This document shows, one piece after another, positions 16,815-24,549 of a DNA stretch of 59,775 bases. Under the pieces are notes generated by a model, which saw only the letters and a list, made by a program, of their open reading frames with translations, had not been told where the DNA came from and made no database searches. Made by a program: the position numbers and the translations under genes. Source of the DNA: Lachnospiraceae bacterium (GTDB taxonomy: Bacteria; Bacillota; Clostridia; Lachnospirales; Lachnospiraceae); assembly GCA_014239155.1 (NCBI GenBank), contig JAAZZQ010000038.1:1-59775 (forward strand). The letters are read 5' to 3'. Position 1 is the stretch's first letter. Each line of letters opens with the position of its first letter.

Positions 16815-18599
16815 TCACTCTTTCTCCATAAGCTTTTTCTTTAGTCCCTTTGCCAATTCACATCTGTCTTTTATCTGTTCAATCTCAGACATTAATATCG
16901 TTTTTAACTCATTGACCATCTGACCACTCTCAGAAGCCTTAAAGCTTTTCACCAGCACACCAAAATCTGTCTGTTCCTGTCCATCACCCAAATCATCAGG
17001 TGTCAACACAATTACTTTTGTGACAGGACGCATATTGAGCAATTCCCCTATTCCTCCAAACAATATGCGCGAGCGGGCATTATTATAGTAGGCTTCCAAC
17101 TGCCCTCTGCTTGAGCGCGGAGAATTTTCTGTCCAGAAGGAATTGAGTTTTCTGTATTTACACTCTATAATAATTGTTCCTAGATACCACTGTTCCTGAA
17201 TGTCATAAATGTGAACCAACAAATCCGGTCTGTTATGATTTCGGTAATCGCTGTGATGCCTTGCCATATACAATGGTTGTTCCAGAGAAGTCTCTTCCTG
17301 TTTTAGCGGAAGACAAATATCATAGATTACTTCCAACCGCAAATGATTCTTTTCAAATCGTATGGTTTTTCCCACATCAAGAAGTGGCAATAACATTCTA
17401 TCCGCATCGGCGTCGCGCTCTCCATTCGGCACAAAGGTATACTCTGACATAAAAATGCGACAAATTTTAAGATAACACCACATTTCATACATATAACTAC
17501 TGGATTTCCATGTATAAGAAAACGCTGTTTTCAGCCCTAAATCAATCTCCTCCCGCTTTAAATCAAGATGCATTTGATATAAAAGGCTATATCTGGAATC
17601 CAAAATTAACGCATGTGGGACATAAGGGTCCCGCAAATCTTGTATTGACGCATACCATTTCTGCGACTTTAATATTGCTGTCATTTTTCGCAACCGAATT
17701 GCCCGTTCTTTAAATTCCTCCAGATTATTTTTCCATGAGATTCTACTCTGCGAAGCGCCGCCATCCATCTCATCAATCAGATAGATAAACTGCTCTAGCT
17801 TTTTCTCATAATCCAAAATAATTCTCTTTAAAATGCGATTTTCCTGAATATCATAGTTCACTGTCTTCACTGGAATTTTGTAGGTTGGCTCAGAACCTGA
17901 CCGCACAGCAAACCGTCTGACTGTCTCCGCATCAAAACTGTAGTTCTCCCCCTCATTTTGAGATACATTCTCATAAACTGTAATAATCTCGCTTCTTGGA
18001 TTGCTAGAAATATCTGTCAGAGCCATCATAACCTTGTTGGAATACTTTCGCATAATCAAAAAATTATAAATCACCTTGGGTGGAATGTTTTCATGATTGT
18101 TTCCCATGCCAATGCTGCTGCGAACAATATCCTGTGACAAATCACGAATCTCGCGCTCAAGATCATCCCGCATCATCTGCCACTCTTCAATTGCAATTGG
18201 TTTTGGAAGGATCTGTAAAGTTCCATAATACCATTCTTTCTGACACAATACAGCAATGCGGAAGGTATCCACACGCAGGGCATCATATCCCCTGCCGCTT
18301 CTATACAACGCAAAACAGTCTGGGGAAACAGCTCTGTAAATCCTGCCATGACGATCCTCCTTGATATACAAATCATCTGTGGGTATCCTATCCAACGCCT
18401 CTAAATACAGCCGTGCCTCTGGGTCCTCCGCATTGAAATACAAATCCATCTCTTCGTTTTCTTCCACAGACAGTGTAATAATACTGTCCTTCCAAATGTC
18501 TTGTTCTTCCTTGCAAAATACCCTTGCTTCCTGAATTGTCTCCACCGGATAGTTCTGTATCAGCTTGAGCGTAAATGGCAGATCAGATACAATATCCAT
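16815..18599 (-). CDS. McrC-like DUF2357 protein with PD-(D/E)XK nuclease domain
   Basis: A 594-residue protein. The N-terminal two-thirds resemble DUF2357, the region that joins McrC-type nucleases to their AAA+ partner. The C-terminal nuclease core has RPDLLVHIYD (Asp about 459), TIIIECKYRK (Glu479, Lys481) and RSSRGQLEAYY, the full PD-(D/E)XK metal-binding signature. It probably cuts nucleic acid when driven by the motor gene at 18583, with which it overlaps by 17 bases. AGAAGGAG is 10 bases upstream of the ATG. All catalytic residues appear intact. It is the last gene of a three-gene operon. A defence role is inferred from the McrBC family. Confidence 0.8.
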   Translation of the reverse strand: MDIVSDLPFTLKLIQNYPVETIQEARVFCKEEQDIWKDSIITLSVEENEEMDLYFNAEDPEARLYLEALDRIPTDDLYIKEDRHGRIYRAVSPDCFALYRSGRGYDALRVDTFRIAVLCQKEWYYGTLQILPKPIAIEEWQMMRDDLEREIRDLSQDIVRSSIGMGNNHENIPPKVIYNFLIMRKYSNKVMMALTDISSNPRSEIITVYENVSQNEGENYSFDAETVRRFAVRSGSEPTYKIPVKTVNYDIQENRILKRIILDYEKKLEQFIYLIDEMDGGASQSRISWKNNLEEFKERAIRLRKMTAILKSQKWYASIQDLRDPYVPHALILDSRYSLLYQMHLDLKREEIDLGLKTAFSYTWKSSSYMYEMWCYLKICRIFMSEYTFVPNGERDADADRMLLPLLDVGKTIRFEKNHLRLEVIYDICLPLKQEETSLEQPLYMARHHSDYRNHNRPDLLVHIYDIQEQWYLGTIIIECKYRKLNSFWTENSPRSSRGQLEAYYNNARSRILFGGIGELLNMRPVTKVIVLTPDDLGDGQEQTDFGVLVKSFKASESGQMVNELKTILMSEIEQIKDRCELAKGLKKKLMEKE

Positions 18600-20526
18600 A
18601 TGCTTTCAGCTCCTTCTGTTTCTGTGTAATCATTTCCCTGCACTTCTCAAATTCTGATAGATCTTGATATTGGTCAAAAATCCGCTCAAAATTGTTGGTA
18701 CTATTCTTGTCCAAAATCGCTCCCAACTGACTTTCTGGTCCTCGCACTTTAGTCAATACACGCTGTACCACCTGATAGTCAAGTGCTGTCCTCTGATCAA
18801 AATTGTCAATAATTTCCTGTGGGAGATTGTTGATATACATCTCTATAGATTTGACGATGCGTGGTCCAATTCCATATTTTGTACTTGCACACTGCATCAG
18901 CTGATGAATATCCCACAACAGTTCATGCAGGCGATTTGCATGGTGCGCGGGTCCCTTTACCAAAAGCCTTGCATAATCGTTGGAAGACCATATGACTGGG
19001 CGTTTTGTCGCATAAGGTTTGTCTTTCCACTCTGTAGCATAATTGAGCACATTCAACTGAATGACATTCGCCCGGTCCAACACTTTGTCAGAAAAATGAT
19101 AAGTTGACTCATCTACATTGACTGTTCCCACAAAACGAATATTGTCCCCAATCTTTATTTTGTATGGATAATCTTTAGAATTATACAATCTGCCAATATA
19201 CTGCTCATCATAGAGTTGCAACTCTCGCTTTTGGCGCTCAAGAATCGATAAAAATTGACTGAAATAATGCTCTACCCGCGCCAGATTCATCTCGTCAAAA
19301 CAAACCAGATACATCTTGTCCGAATTATTTTGTGCACTGACCAACAAGTCAACAAATCCTGTGTCGGATGGTCTGTATACCATGTGCACCAAGTCGACAT
19401 ATCCAAGCAAATCTGCATCGTCATTCCACGACGGTCGCACTGGAATCACCAAAAGTCTATCTTCAATGCCCAGTGCCTTTGCATAAACCTCTACCAATTG
19501 GGACTTTCCAGTGCCACTCAGACCAGATAAAATAACCAGACTGCTGCATTTAACTGCGGTGTGTACATTGACAAAATCCCGCATACTATAATACAGTCCA
19601 TCCCGCTGGCTGTGATAATCCATTGATTGAATTATCATCTCATCTGTCTTTTCTGTAATGTCAATCTCAATCAATTTCTCATTGCTAAATTCATTTACCT
19701 CCCGTATATCTGTTGGCACAGTGATTTCAACTTTTTCCTCAATACTCTTTCCTGTCTTTTTCCGCGTGACAGAATCTTTTAAAATCGCATCCTCAATATC
19801 CTTGTATATTGCTTCTGGCACAAAGAGAATTGTTGGATTTGCATTCATATCATACACAACAAATTTAATGTAATCGCTGATATTAACTTTAAATATATCA
19901 CTCCCTTCCAATATAATCCCGCCTAGCGAATCATATGTAATATCTGTGATTCCACCTATGGCATAGAGCCTCCCCTCCGTATCTTTCCAGACGACAAAAG
20001 AAGGTTTGAACGAATCAAGGTCATATCCATATAGACTGCCAACAGAGCGCTTCTCATAGATGTAGTTTTGAAATTCTCCAAGGTTTGCATAGTCCCGCCA
20101 CAGATTAAAACGCTGTCTGCTGCACCAATCCATAATAATCCTATCGCCCTCCGCCGCGAAAACGGGGACTGCAAAAAAGCGCATATTTATGTCAAATGCA
20201 TTGGGCTTAGCCACTAGGTTCGCCTTTCTTACTTTCGCAAAATCTCCGCCCGTCTTGTAGGAAAAAATAAGCAACTGTTTGCTAATCCATTCCCGAAAAA
20301 TTTCGGATCGTTCAGAATCATCAAGATAAGTGTCATCTTCAAACTCAATTTCATCTTCAAAGGAGCTAAGATATCCTGTAAAATATTCTGCCTCTCCCTG
20401 TGGAATACTAAGTGATTTTAATGTGTATTGAATCGCTGAGCTTCTATTGATAAAAACACTGTTATTTTTTAGTTCTTCATCACGAACCAATACTCCTATG
20501 ATCTGTCTGTCCTCCGTCTGCATCAT
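18583..20526 (-). CDS. McrB-like AAA+ NTPase
   Basis: A 647-residue motor. Residues 1-320 are an N-terminal region rich in beta strands that I do not recognise, probably for target recognition. The AAA+ domain follows: Walker A GLSGTGKS at 335-342, Walker B LVCFDEMNLARVE at about 407-419, and sensor region VGTVNVDESTYHFSDKVLDR, close to the McrB consensus. McrB proteins use GTP to translocate and activate McrC; nucleotide preference cannot be read here. A ribosome site GGGAGG precedes a double ATG. It overlaps the coiled-coil gene by 47 bases and the nuclease gene by 17. Confidence 0.85.
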   Translation of the reverse strand: MMQTEDRQIIGVLVRDEELKNNSVFINRSSAIQYTLKSLSIPQGEAEYFTGYLSSFEDEIEFEDDTYLDDSERSEIFREWISKQLLIFSYKTGGDFAKVRKANLVAKPNAFDINMRFFAVPVFAAEGDRIIMDWCSRQRFNLWRDYANLGEFQNYIYEKRSVGSLYGYDLDSFKPSFVVWKDTEGRLYAIGGITDITYDSLGGIILEGSDIFKVNISDYIKFVVYDMNANPTILFVPEAIYKDIEDAILKDSVTRKKTGKSIEEKVEITVPTDIREVNEFSNEKLIEIDITEKTDEMIIQSMDYHSQRDGLYYSMRDFVNVHTAVKCSSLVILSGLSGTGKSQLVEVYAKALGIEDRLLVIPVRPSWNDDADLLGYVDLVHMVYRPSDTGFVDLLVSAQNNSDKMYLVCFDEMNLARVEHYFSQFLSILERQKRELQLYDEQYIGRLYNSKDYPYKIKIGDNIRFVGTVNVDESTYHFSDKVLDRANVIQLNVLNYATEWKDKPYATKRPVIWSSNDYARLLVKGPAHHANRLHELLWDIHQLMQCASTKYGIGPRIVKSIEMYINNLPQEIIDNFDQRTALDYQVVQRVLTKVRGPESQLGAILDKNSTNNFERIFDQYQDLSEFEKCREMITQKQKELKAYGYCI

Positions 20527-21529
20527 CCTTTTTTCCTCCCTGACTTACTGTGTTAATCAAATCTTCCATTGTCAAAAACTGTCTCAACCGCTTTCCAATA
20601 CATTCGCTAATCTCAGATACCAAATGATAGGGAAACTGTTTCTGGACAAGCCATACCTCCGAATAACCTCCATTGACTGCCTCCTCCTTCGCTATCTCAT
20701 CCCATTCATGAATCATCTTAATATCATATCCCGGAAAATCAATCTTATTTTTTGTCTTTGCAATACATAATAATTTGGGTGCATGTTTCCTATAAAGTTC
20801 TAATTCCTTTAATTGTTTCATAAGTATTTCAATCTGTTCTTTGAGTGCCACATTCTGTCGCTCTATCGTCTCTCGCCTTCCAATTTCTTCATTTTTTTCC
20901 ACCTGTATCTGTTGTATTTGATTCTTCAATTCTCCAATCTGCCTAAAAAAGCGGTCCTTTGCCTTCTCTTGTTTGAGTATATTGTTTTGCAGATTGTCAA
21001 TCTCTATTTTGTACTCTTGAATTATACCTTTATATTTTTTATTTTTTTCCTTTATAATTAACAGTTCCTGCGCAATTTGTTCCATTTTCTTTGTCAGTGC
21101 TACACTCTCACTTTTTTCCTCCTGTTCTCGATTCTGCTCCTGACTTTGCGGCTCTTTTTCTTCTTTCTTTTCTGTAGCTGCGCTATCTAGCTCTTTCTTG
21201 TCATGTGTCAACTTTCTTAAATATTCCTCAACTCCAGCGTGTGTATACTCCCCTTTCATCCACTCACCCGCAAGATGATAAATAATATTTTCTTCATTAA
21301 TTTTTCTTCGTTCCGCCATCGTATCCAAAACGAGCTGATATGGATATTTTCCGCCGCGCCGCGCCCGTTTTGCCATACACGCATAAACTGCCCGCGGCGG
21401 CGCTTTACTCACATTTTTGGAAAATCCATCTACCACAAATCCCTTCTCAGCCGCTCCCTTGACGACAAGTCGCTGATCTTCCTCTGCAAGTTGCAAATAC
21501 AGTGCCCGCGTCAGCTCTAATTCATTCAT
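20480..21529 (-). CDS. coiled-coil protein of the McrBC-like operon
   Basis: A 349-residue protein and the first gene of the operon. Residues 1-110 form a basic globular domain (RALYLQLAEEDQRLVVKGAA, then MAKRARRGGKYPYQLVLDTM). Residues 115-150 are a Glu/Gln/Lys linker. Residues 150-250 are a long coiled coil (heptads in KKMEQIAQELLIIKEKNKKY and onward). The last 85 residues are a compact alpha/beta domain (LCIAKTKNKIDFPGYDI, SEVWLVQKQFPYHL). Coiled-coil partners are known in CoCoNuT-type McrBC relatives, predicted to act on RNA or translation, but this protein is not certain to be one. The 47-base overlap with the AAA+ gene implies cotranslation. Confidence 0.6.
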   Translation of the reverse strand: MNELELTRALYLQLAEEDQRLVVKGAAEKGFVVDGFSKNVSKAPPRAVYACMAKRARRGGKYPYQLVLDTMAERRKINEENIIYHLAGEWMKGEYTHAGVEEYLRKLTHDKKELDSAATEKKEEKEPQSQEQNREQEEKSESVALTKKMEQIAQELLIIKEKNKKYKGIIQEYKIEIDNLQNNILKQEKAKDRFFRQIGELKNQIQQIQVEKNEEIGRRETIERQNVALKEQIEILMKQLKELELYRKHAPKLLCIAKTKNKIDFPGYDIKMIHEWDEIAKEEAVNGGYSEVWLVQKQFPYHLVSEISECIGKRLRQFLTMEDLINTVSQGGKKDDADGGQTDHRSIGS

Positions 21530-21603
21530 TCTGCATATCCCCTCTCCTTTTCTTTTGGCAATAAAAATCCTATGTTACTCTTTCAGTTTATCATGAAACA
21601 TTA

Positions 21604-21698
21604 GGAACTGTAAACAAATAACCTAACAATCTCGCTTGTCTATTACACCTTCAAAGACCTATGTCTCACAACATTGTCCTGTTATTTTATACAGTTCC
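21604..21698. repeat. MITE-like intergenic repeat, family A copy 1
   Basis: The left end GGAACTGTAAACAAATAAC (21604-21622) is the inverted counterpart of GTTATTTTATACAGTTCC (21681-21698). The element is 95 bp long and contains no ORF. A second, shorter copy lies at 27134-27212. Confidence 0.6.
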
Positions 21699-21742
21699 TT
21701 CGTTCTATTCTACAACCTCCTTCTAAAAATTCAAAAATAATA

Positions 21743-21771
21743 TTTACAATTTCTATAAAATGGTGTATAGT
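21743..21771 (+). promoter_or_regulatory. promoter of the folT riboswitch leader
   Basis: TTTACA at 21743-21748 and TATAGT at 21766-21771 with a 17-base spacer. It lies 40 bases upstream of the riboswitch-like region, giving a leader of about 380 bases. Confidence 0.6.
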
Positions 21772-21810
21772 TCGATTATTACAATTGGTATTGTATTTTA
21801 TTAAAATATT

Positions 21811-22056
21811 TTGCAGAGTAGAATCGCGTGCGTTAGGAATGTGTATTTCTACACAAGTCCATACAGTCTTTGTGAACAGGGAGTTGTCACAAAGATGAAA
21901 TAAACAAAAATGCTATCGTAACTTGCCTGTTACCTTTCACGCCTCTCCAAAGGCAGTGAATATCATACACCAAAAGACTTGTCTTTTTGCATTTTGTGTG
22001 TAAGACACCAATGATAGTATTTGTTTTGCGATACGAGATTCGCATCCCGCTGCTAC
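21811..22056 (+). ncRNA. probable tetrahydrofolate (THF) riboswitch with a large internal insertion
   Basis: The 5' part GCAGAGTAGAATCGCG (21813 onward) and 3' part GATTCGCATCCCGCTGC (22037-22053) resemble the two ends of THF riboswitches, which read GGAGAGTAGATGATTCGCG and GCATCCGCTCC. They pair as P1 (GCAG/CTGC) and P2 (GAATC/GATTC), and a P3-like GTGTA/TACAC hairpin follows. Unlike the usual 90-100 nt, about 150 extra nt lie inside, including CTTTGTGA/TCACAAAG and a branched domain closed by a 10-bp helix (21908-21917 with 22013-22022). The position ahead of folT supports the call. Fold and ligand are untested. Confidence 0.5.
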
Positions 22057-22156
22057 ATATTTGACTGAGGAATTATAAAAATAACCCTATCTATACAATT
22101 GTTCCTTAAGTCTCATTTGTGTAGTTTTCGGAGGCTGCATAAAGGAGGCTTATTTT

Positions 22157-22744
22157 ATGCAAAAAATCAGAAAACGTTACGCAGAGTGTTATTCTGGTGC
22201 GTTCCAACAGTTAAAAATCACGCACAACCTAGTGCTCTGTGGACTAATGGCGGCGTTGGCAGTTGTACTCAACTACACCACATCCATCTTTATCACCCCA
22301 AATATACGTATTGGTTTCTCAGGTCTTCCAAACCGCATTGTCGAATATTTATTTGGACCTTGTATTGGCGCTGTCTTTGGCGGTATGCTTGATATTTTAA
22401 AATATTTGTTAAAGCCAGATGGCGGCGCCTTTTTCTTTGGTTACACCTTTAATGTTATGGTTGCAGGCGTCATTTATGGCACAATTTTATATCAACGGCC
22501 AGTTCGGCTTTGGCGTATTTTTATTGCAGAGTTTCTGACAAAGACAATTGTCAACTGCGGTCTAAATACACTGTGGCTTGCCGTTATGAATGGAAATGCT
22601 TTTTTGGCAATTTTGCCCGCACGCGTAATAAAAAATATCATTATGTTGCCAATTGATACTGCAATTTTATTTTTTACGCTCACGTTTGTATCTCGCCTGC
22701 TAAATATGACCGAATTTCGCAAATTTCGGGGTGGGAAATTTTAG
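22157..22744 (+). CDS. folT: folate ECF transporter substrate-binding subunit FolT
   Basis: A 195-residue, six-helix membrane protein that binds folate and works with the shared EcfAA'T energy module. The signature RIGFSGLPNRIVEYLFGP and GGMLDILKYLLKPDG match FolT S components. AAAGGAGGC lies 7 bases before the ATG. It follows the THF riboswitch candidate, so folate level probably controls uptake. The first 20 residues are a basic cytoplasmic tail. No ecf genes are nearby, as is usual for group II ECF systems. Confidence 0.9.
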   Translation: MQKIRKRYAECYSGAFQQLKITHNLVLCGLMAALAVVLNYTTSIFITPNIRIGFSGLPNRIVEYLFGPCIGAVFGGMLDILKYLLKPDGGAFFFGYTFNVMVAGVIYGTILYQRPVRLWRIFIAEFLTKTIVNCGLNTLWLAVMNGNAFLAILPARVIKNIIMLPIDTAILFFTLTFVSRLLNMTEFRKFRGGKF

Positions 22745-22833
22745 CCCTTTTTCTGTGCGCAAAAATGTGTTAAACTAACTATATAATACATAAGGCAACA
22801 AAAGCACCTATACTATCAAAGGGGTACCTATTT

Positions 22834-23715
22834 ATGAACCATATTGAAAACCGAATGTTTGAAGAAATGAAACAGTTGATTGACCGCTCTACCTTAATTT
22901 GGCTAACATTTATGACAGTCGTGTCACTTTTAACAGGCTTGCTTTTCCTGCTTGGCATTCTGCCACGCATTGCACTGTGGTCTTTACTTTGGTTTCTCCC
23001 GACAGCTATTGCTCTGCTTATTGCTGTCCGCCATTATCACAAAAAAGCAAAGATTCTTGCACAGAAACAGCAGATTTCTATGATGGCTTATCACGCCAAA
23101 CAGGTTATGGAACAACTTCAACAGCAAATTCCTGACGCACTTATTACAGATAGCAGAATAAAAATGCGCTATCTTGCCCGTCATGGTGTTGATATTGATG
23201 CTGCTATGGCTAGACTTGGGCAAAATGTAGAAAAATATAATGAATTGGCAATATCTTTTTTGCAAAACAGTGACAAATATGAGGATACCTTATATGACTT
23301 AATGCAGCCCAATACTCTGATGCAATACGCTACAAACGCGCACATACTGCGGGTTAAAGTAAATGAACTCGGACTGGTCAACCTTACGGACACTGCATTT
23401 TTTCACGAGATAGAAGCCTATGCGGGCTGTATTGATGTGGTGCGTAGCAACTGGAAAAAACTTTCTCTTGAACTTGACGAAGCATACAGCATTCTAAATG
23501 AATATGTGAAATCTGTAGGACTGACAGACGGCAATCATATCTCCTTCAAACAATGGGGAGAACAGCTTCAAGAAGCTTTTCAGGCACTAGAAACCTATGA
23601 CACACAAAAAGCTAAAACTATTTTGAACAAGTTGATTCAATCTCCCATTGACTCTGATATTACAAACGCCTTAAGAGGGATTGTCTCAAACATTGACGAA
23701 ATGTTGGCACTCTAA
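22834..23715 (+). CDS. membrane-anchored HPt (histidine phosphotransfer) protein
   Basis: A 293-residue protein. Two membrane segments are at about 20-42 and 46-65, followed by a cytoplasmic helix. An HPt-like domain spans about 108-212: YLARHGVDIDAAMARLGQN, then NAHILRVKVNELGLVNLTD with candidate phospho-accepting His170 (the usual HxLK motif appears as HILR). Residues 225-293 form a second small helical unit like those at the end of multi-domain response regulators. No kinase or regulator lies beside it. Membrane attachment of an HPt domain without a kinase core is unusual. A strong terminator follows. Confidence 0.6.
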   Translation: MNHIENRMFEEMKQLIDRSTLIWLTFMTVVSLLTGLLFLLGILPRIALWSLLWFLPTAIALLIAVRHYHKKAKILAQKQQISMMAYHAKQVMEQLQQQIPDALITDSRIKMRYLARHGVDIDAAMARLGQNVEKYNELAISFLQNSDKYEDTLYDLMQPNTLMQYATNAHILRVKVNELGLVNLTDTAFFHEIEAYAGCIDVVRSNWKKLSLELDEAYSILNEYVKSVGLTDGNHISFKQWGEQLQEAFQALETYDTQKAKTILNKLIQSPIDSDITNALRGIVSNIDEMLAL

Positions 23716-23717
23716 AA

Positions 23718-23743
23718 AAGATGAGTGCCAACACACTCATCTT
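23718..23743. terminator. bidirectional terminator
   Basis: AAGATGAGTG and CACTCATCTT form a perfect 10-bp stem with a 6-base loop. A T-run follows on both strands. It separates the convergent HPt gene and the 23757 gene. Confidence 0.88.
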
Positions 23744-23756
23744 ACACTTTGTTTTT

Positions 23757-24536
23757 TTATTCCTCTAAAATCCTAGCCCAATCCCCCTGCCAATTATCCA
23801 TACTAAGCAGATTATATGTTGTTCCTTTCACAGATATGTATTGACTTGTAATAATATGTGGTGCTTTTTTCACCATCTCATTTAACACTTCCGAACACGT
23901 ATTCTTGCAGTCGCGCTGCATTCTTAACATACCATTCTCAAATCCCAAATACTGCTTTCCAGTATAAACATTCTTGATACCCGGCATCTTTGTATCCTGT
24001 CGGGTAATAACAAACAAACCTTGCCGATATCCACCATTTCCCGGAATCTCATTTGAGTAGAAGGCAGCGACAATATCATCAAGCTTCCGCAGATAACAGC
24101 CCTTCACTGCCCATACAGACAGAAAATAATGCTCTGTGACAATATATATCACTTGCTTGCGCCCATCGTCTATTTTACTTCCAACCATCACTGCGTCTGA
24201 ACGCAATAATTCTTGGTCCGCTTGATGGATTTCCTGCGCGCTGTATCCTGTATCTTTCTGAAAAAAATCAATATATGTATCAACCCTTTTCTTGTGCTTT
24301 GTATTGCCCACGAAGCACAAAATTAACCCCGGAACGCCCAATATTAGGAAAACCATAAGACCTATAAAAATATCAATCAAAGCCGATGGAATCGCAAGCA
24401 TCACACCAAAAATTAACAGTGTAATTCCGCCGGCTACTGCCCCTGCTCCCAGACCGCCTTGCGTCCGGTATGCTTTCAACAAACTGTTATAGCGTGTAGC
24501 CTTTTTCTGTAACCCCTTTTCCAACTCCATTCTCAT
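23757..24536 (-). CDS. hypothetical membrane protein (259 residues)
   Basis: Starts at ATG 24536 with an AAGGAGAG site, not at the first ORF codon. Two adjacent membrane segments (about 35-55 and 57-80: GAVAGGITLLIFGVMLAIPS, then LIDIFIGLMVFLILGVPGLIL) form a hairpin anchor. The cytoplasmic remainder has strands and helices (QVIYIVTEHYFLSVWAVKG, LRKLDDIVAAFYSNEIPGN) suggesting a PH-like fold. Third gene of an operon with the LRR protein and the lipoprotein. Function unknown. Confidence 0.65.
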   Translation of the reverse strand: MRMELEKGLQKKATRYNSLLKAYRTQGGLGAGAVAGGITLLIFGVMLAIPSALIDIFIGLMVFLILGVPGLILCFVGNTKHKKRVDTYIDFFQKDTGYSAQEIHQADQELLRSDAVMVGSKIDDGRKQVIYIVTEHYFLSVWAVKGCYLRKLDDIVAAFYSNEIPGNGGYRQGLFVITRQDTKMPGIKNVYTGKQYLGFENGMLRMQRDCKNTCSEVLNEMVKKAPHIITSQYISVKGTTYNLLSMDNWQGDWARILEE

Positions 24537-24549
24537 AATAGCTCTCCTT

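Noticed and set aside
16815-21529. The McrBC-like operon as cargo of an integrative element
   Set aside because: No integrase, att-like repeats or base-composition break were seen next to it, so it is treated as chromosomal for now.
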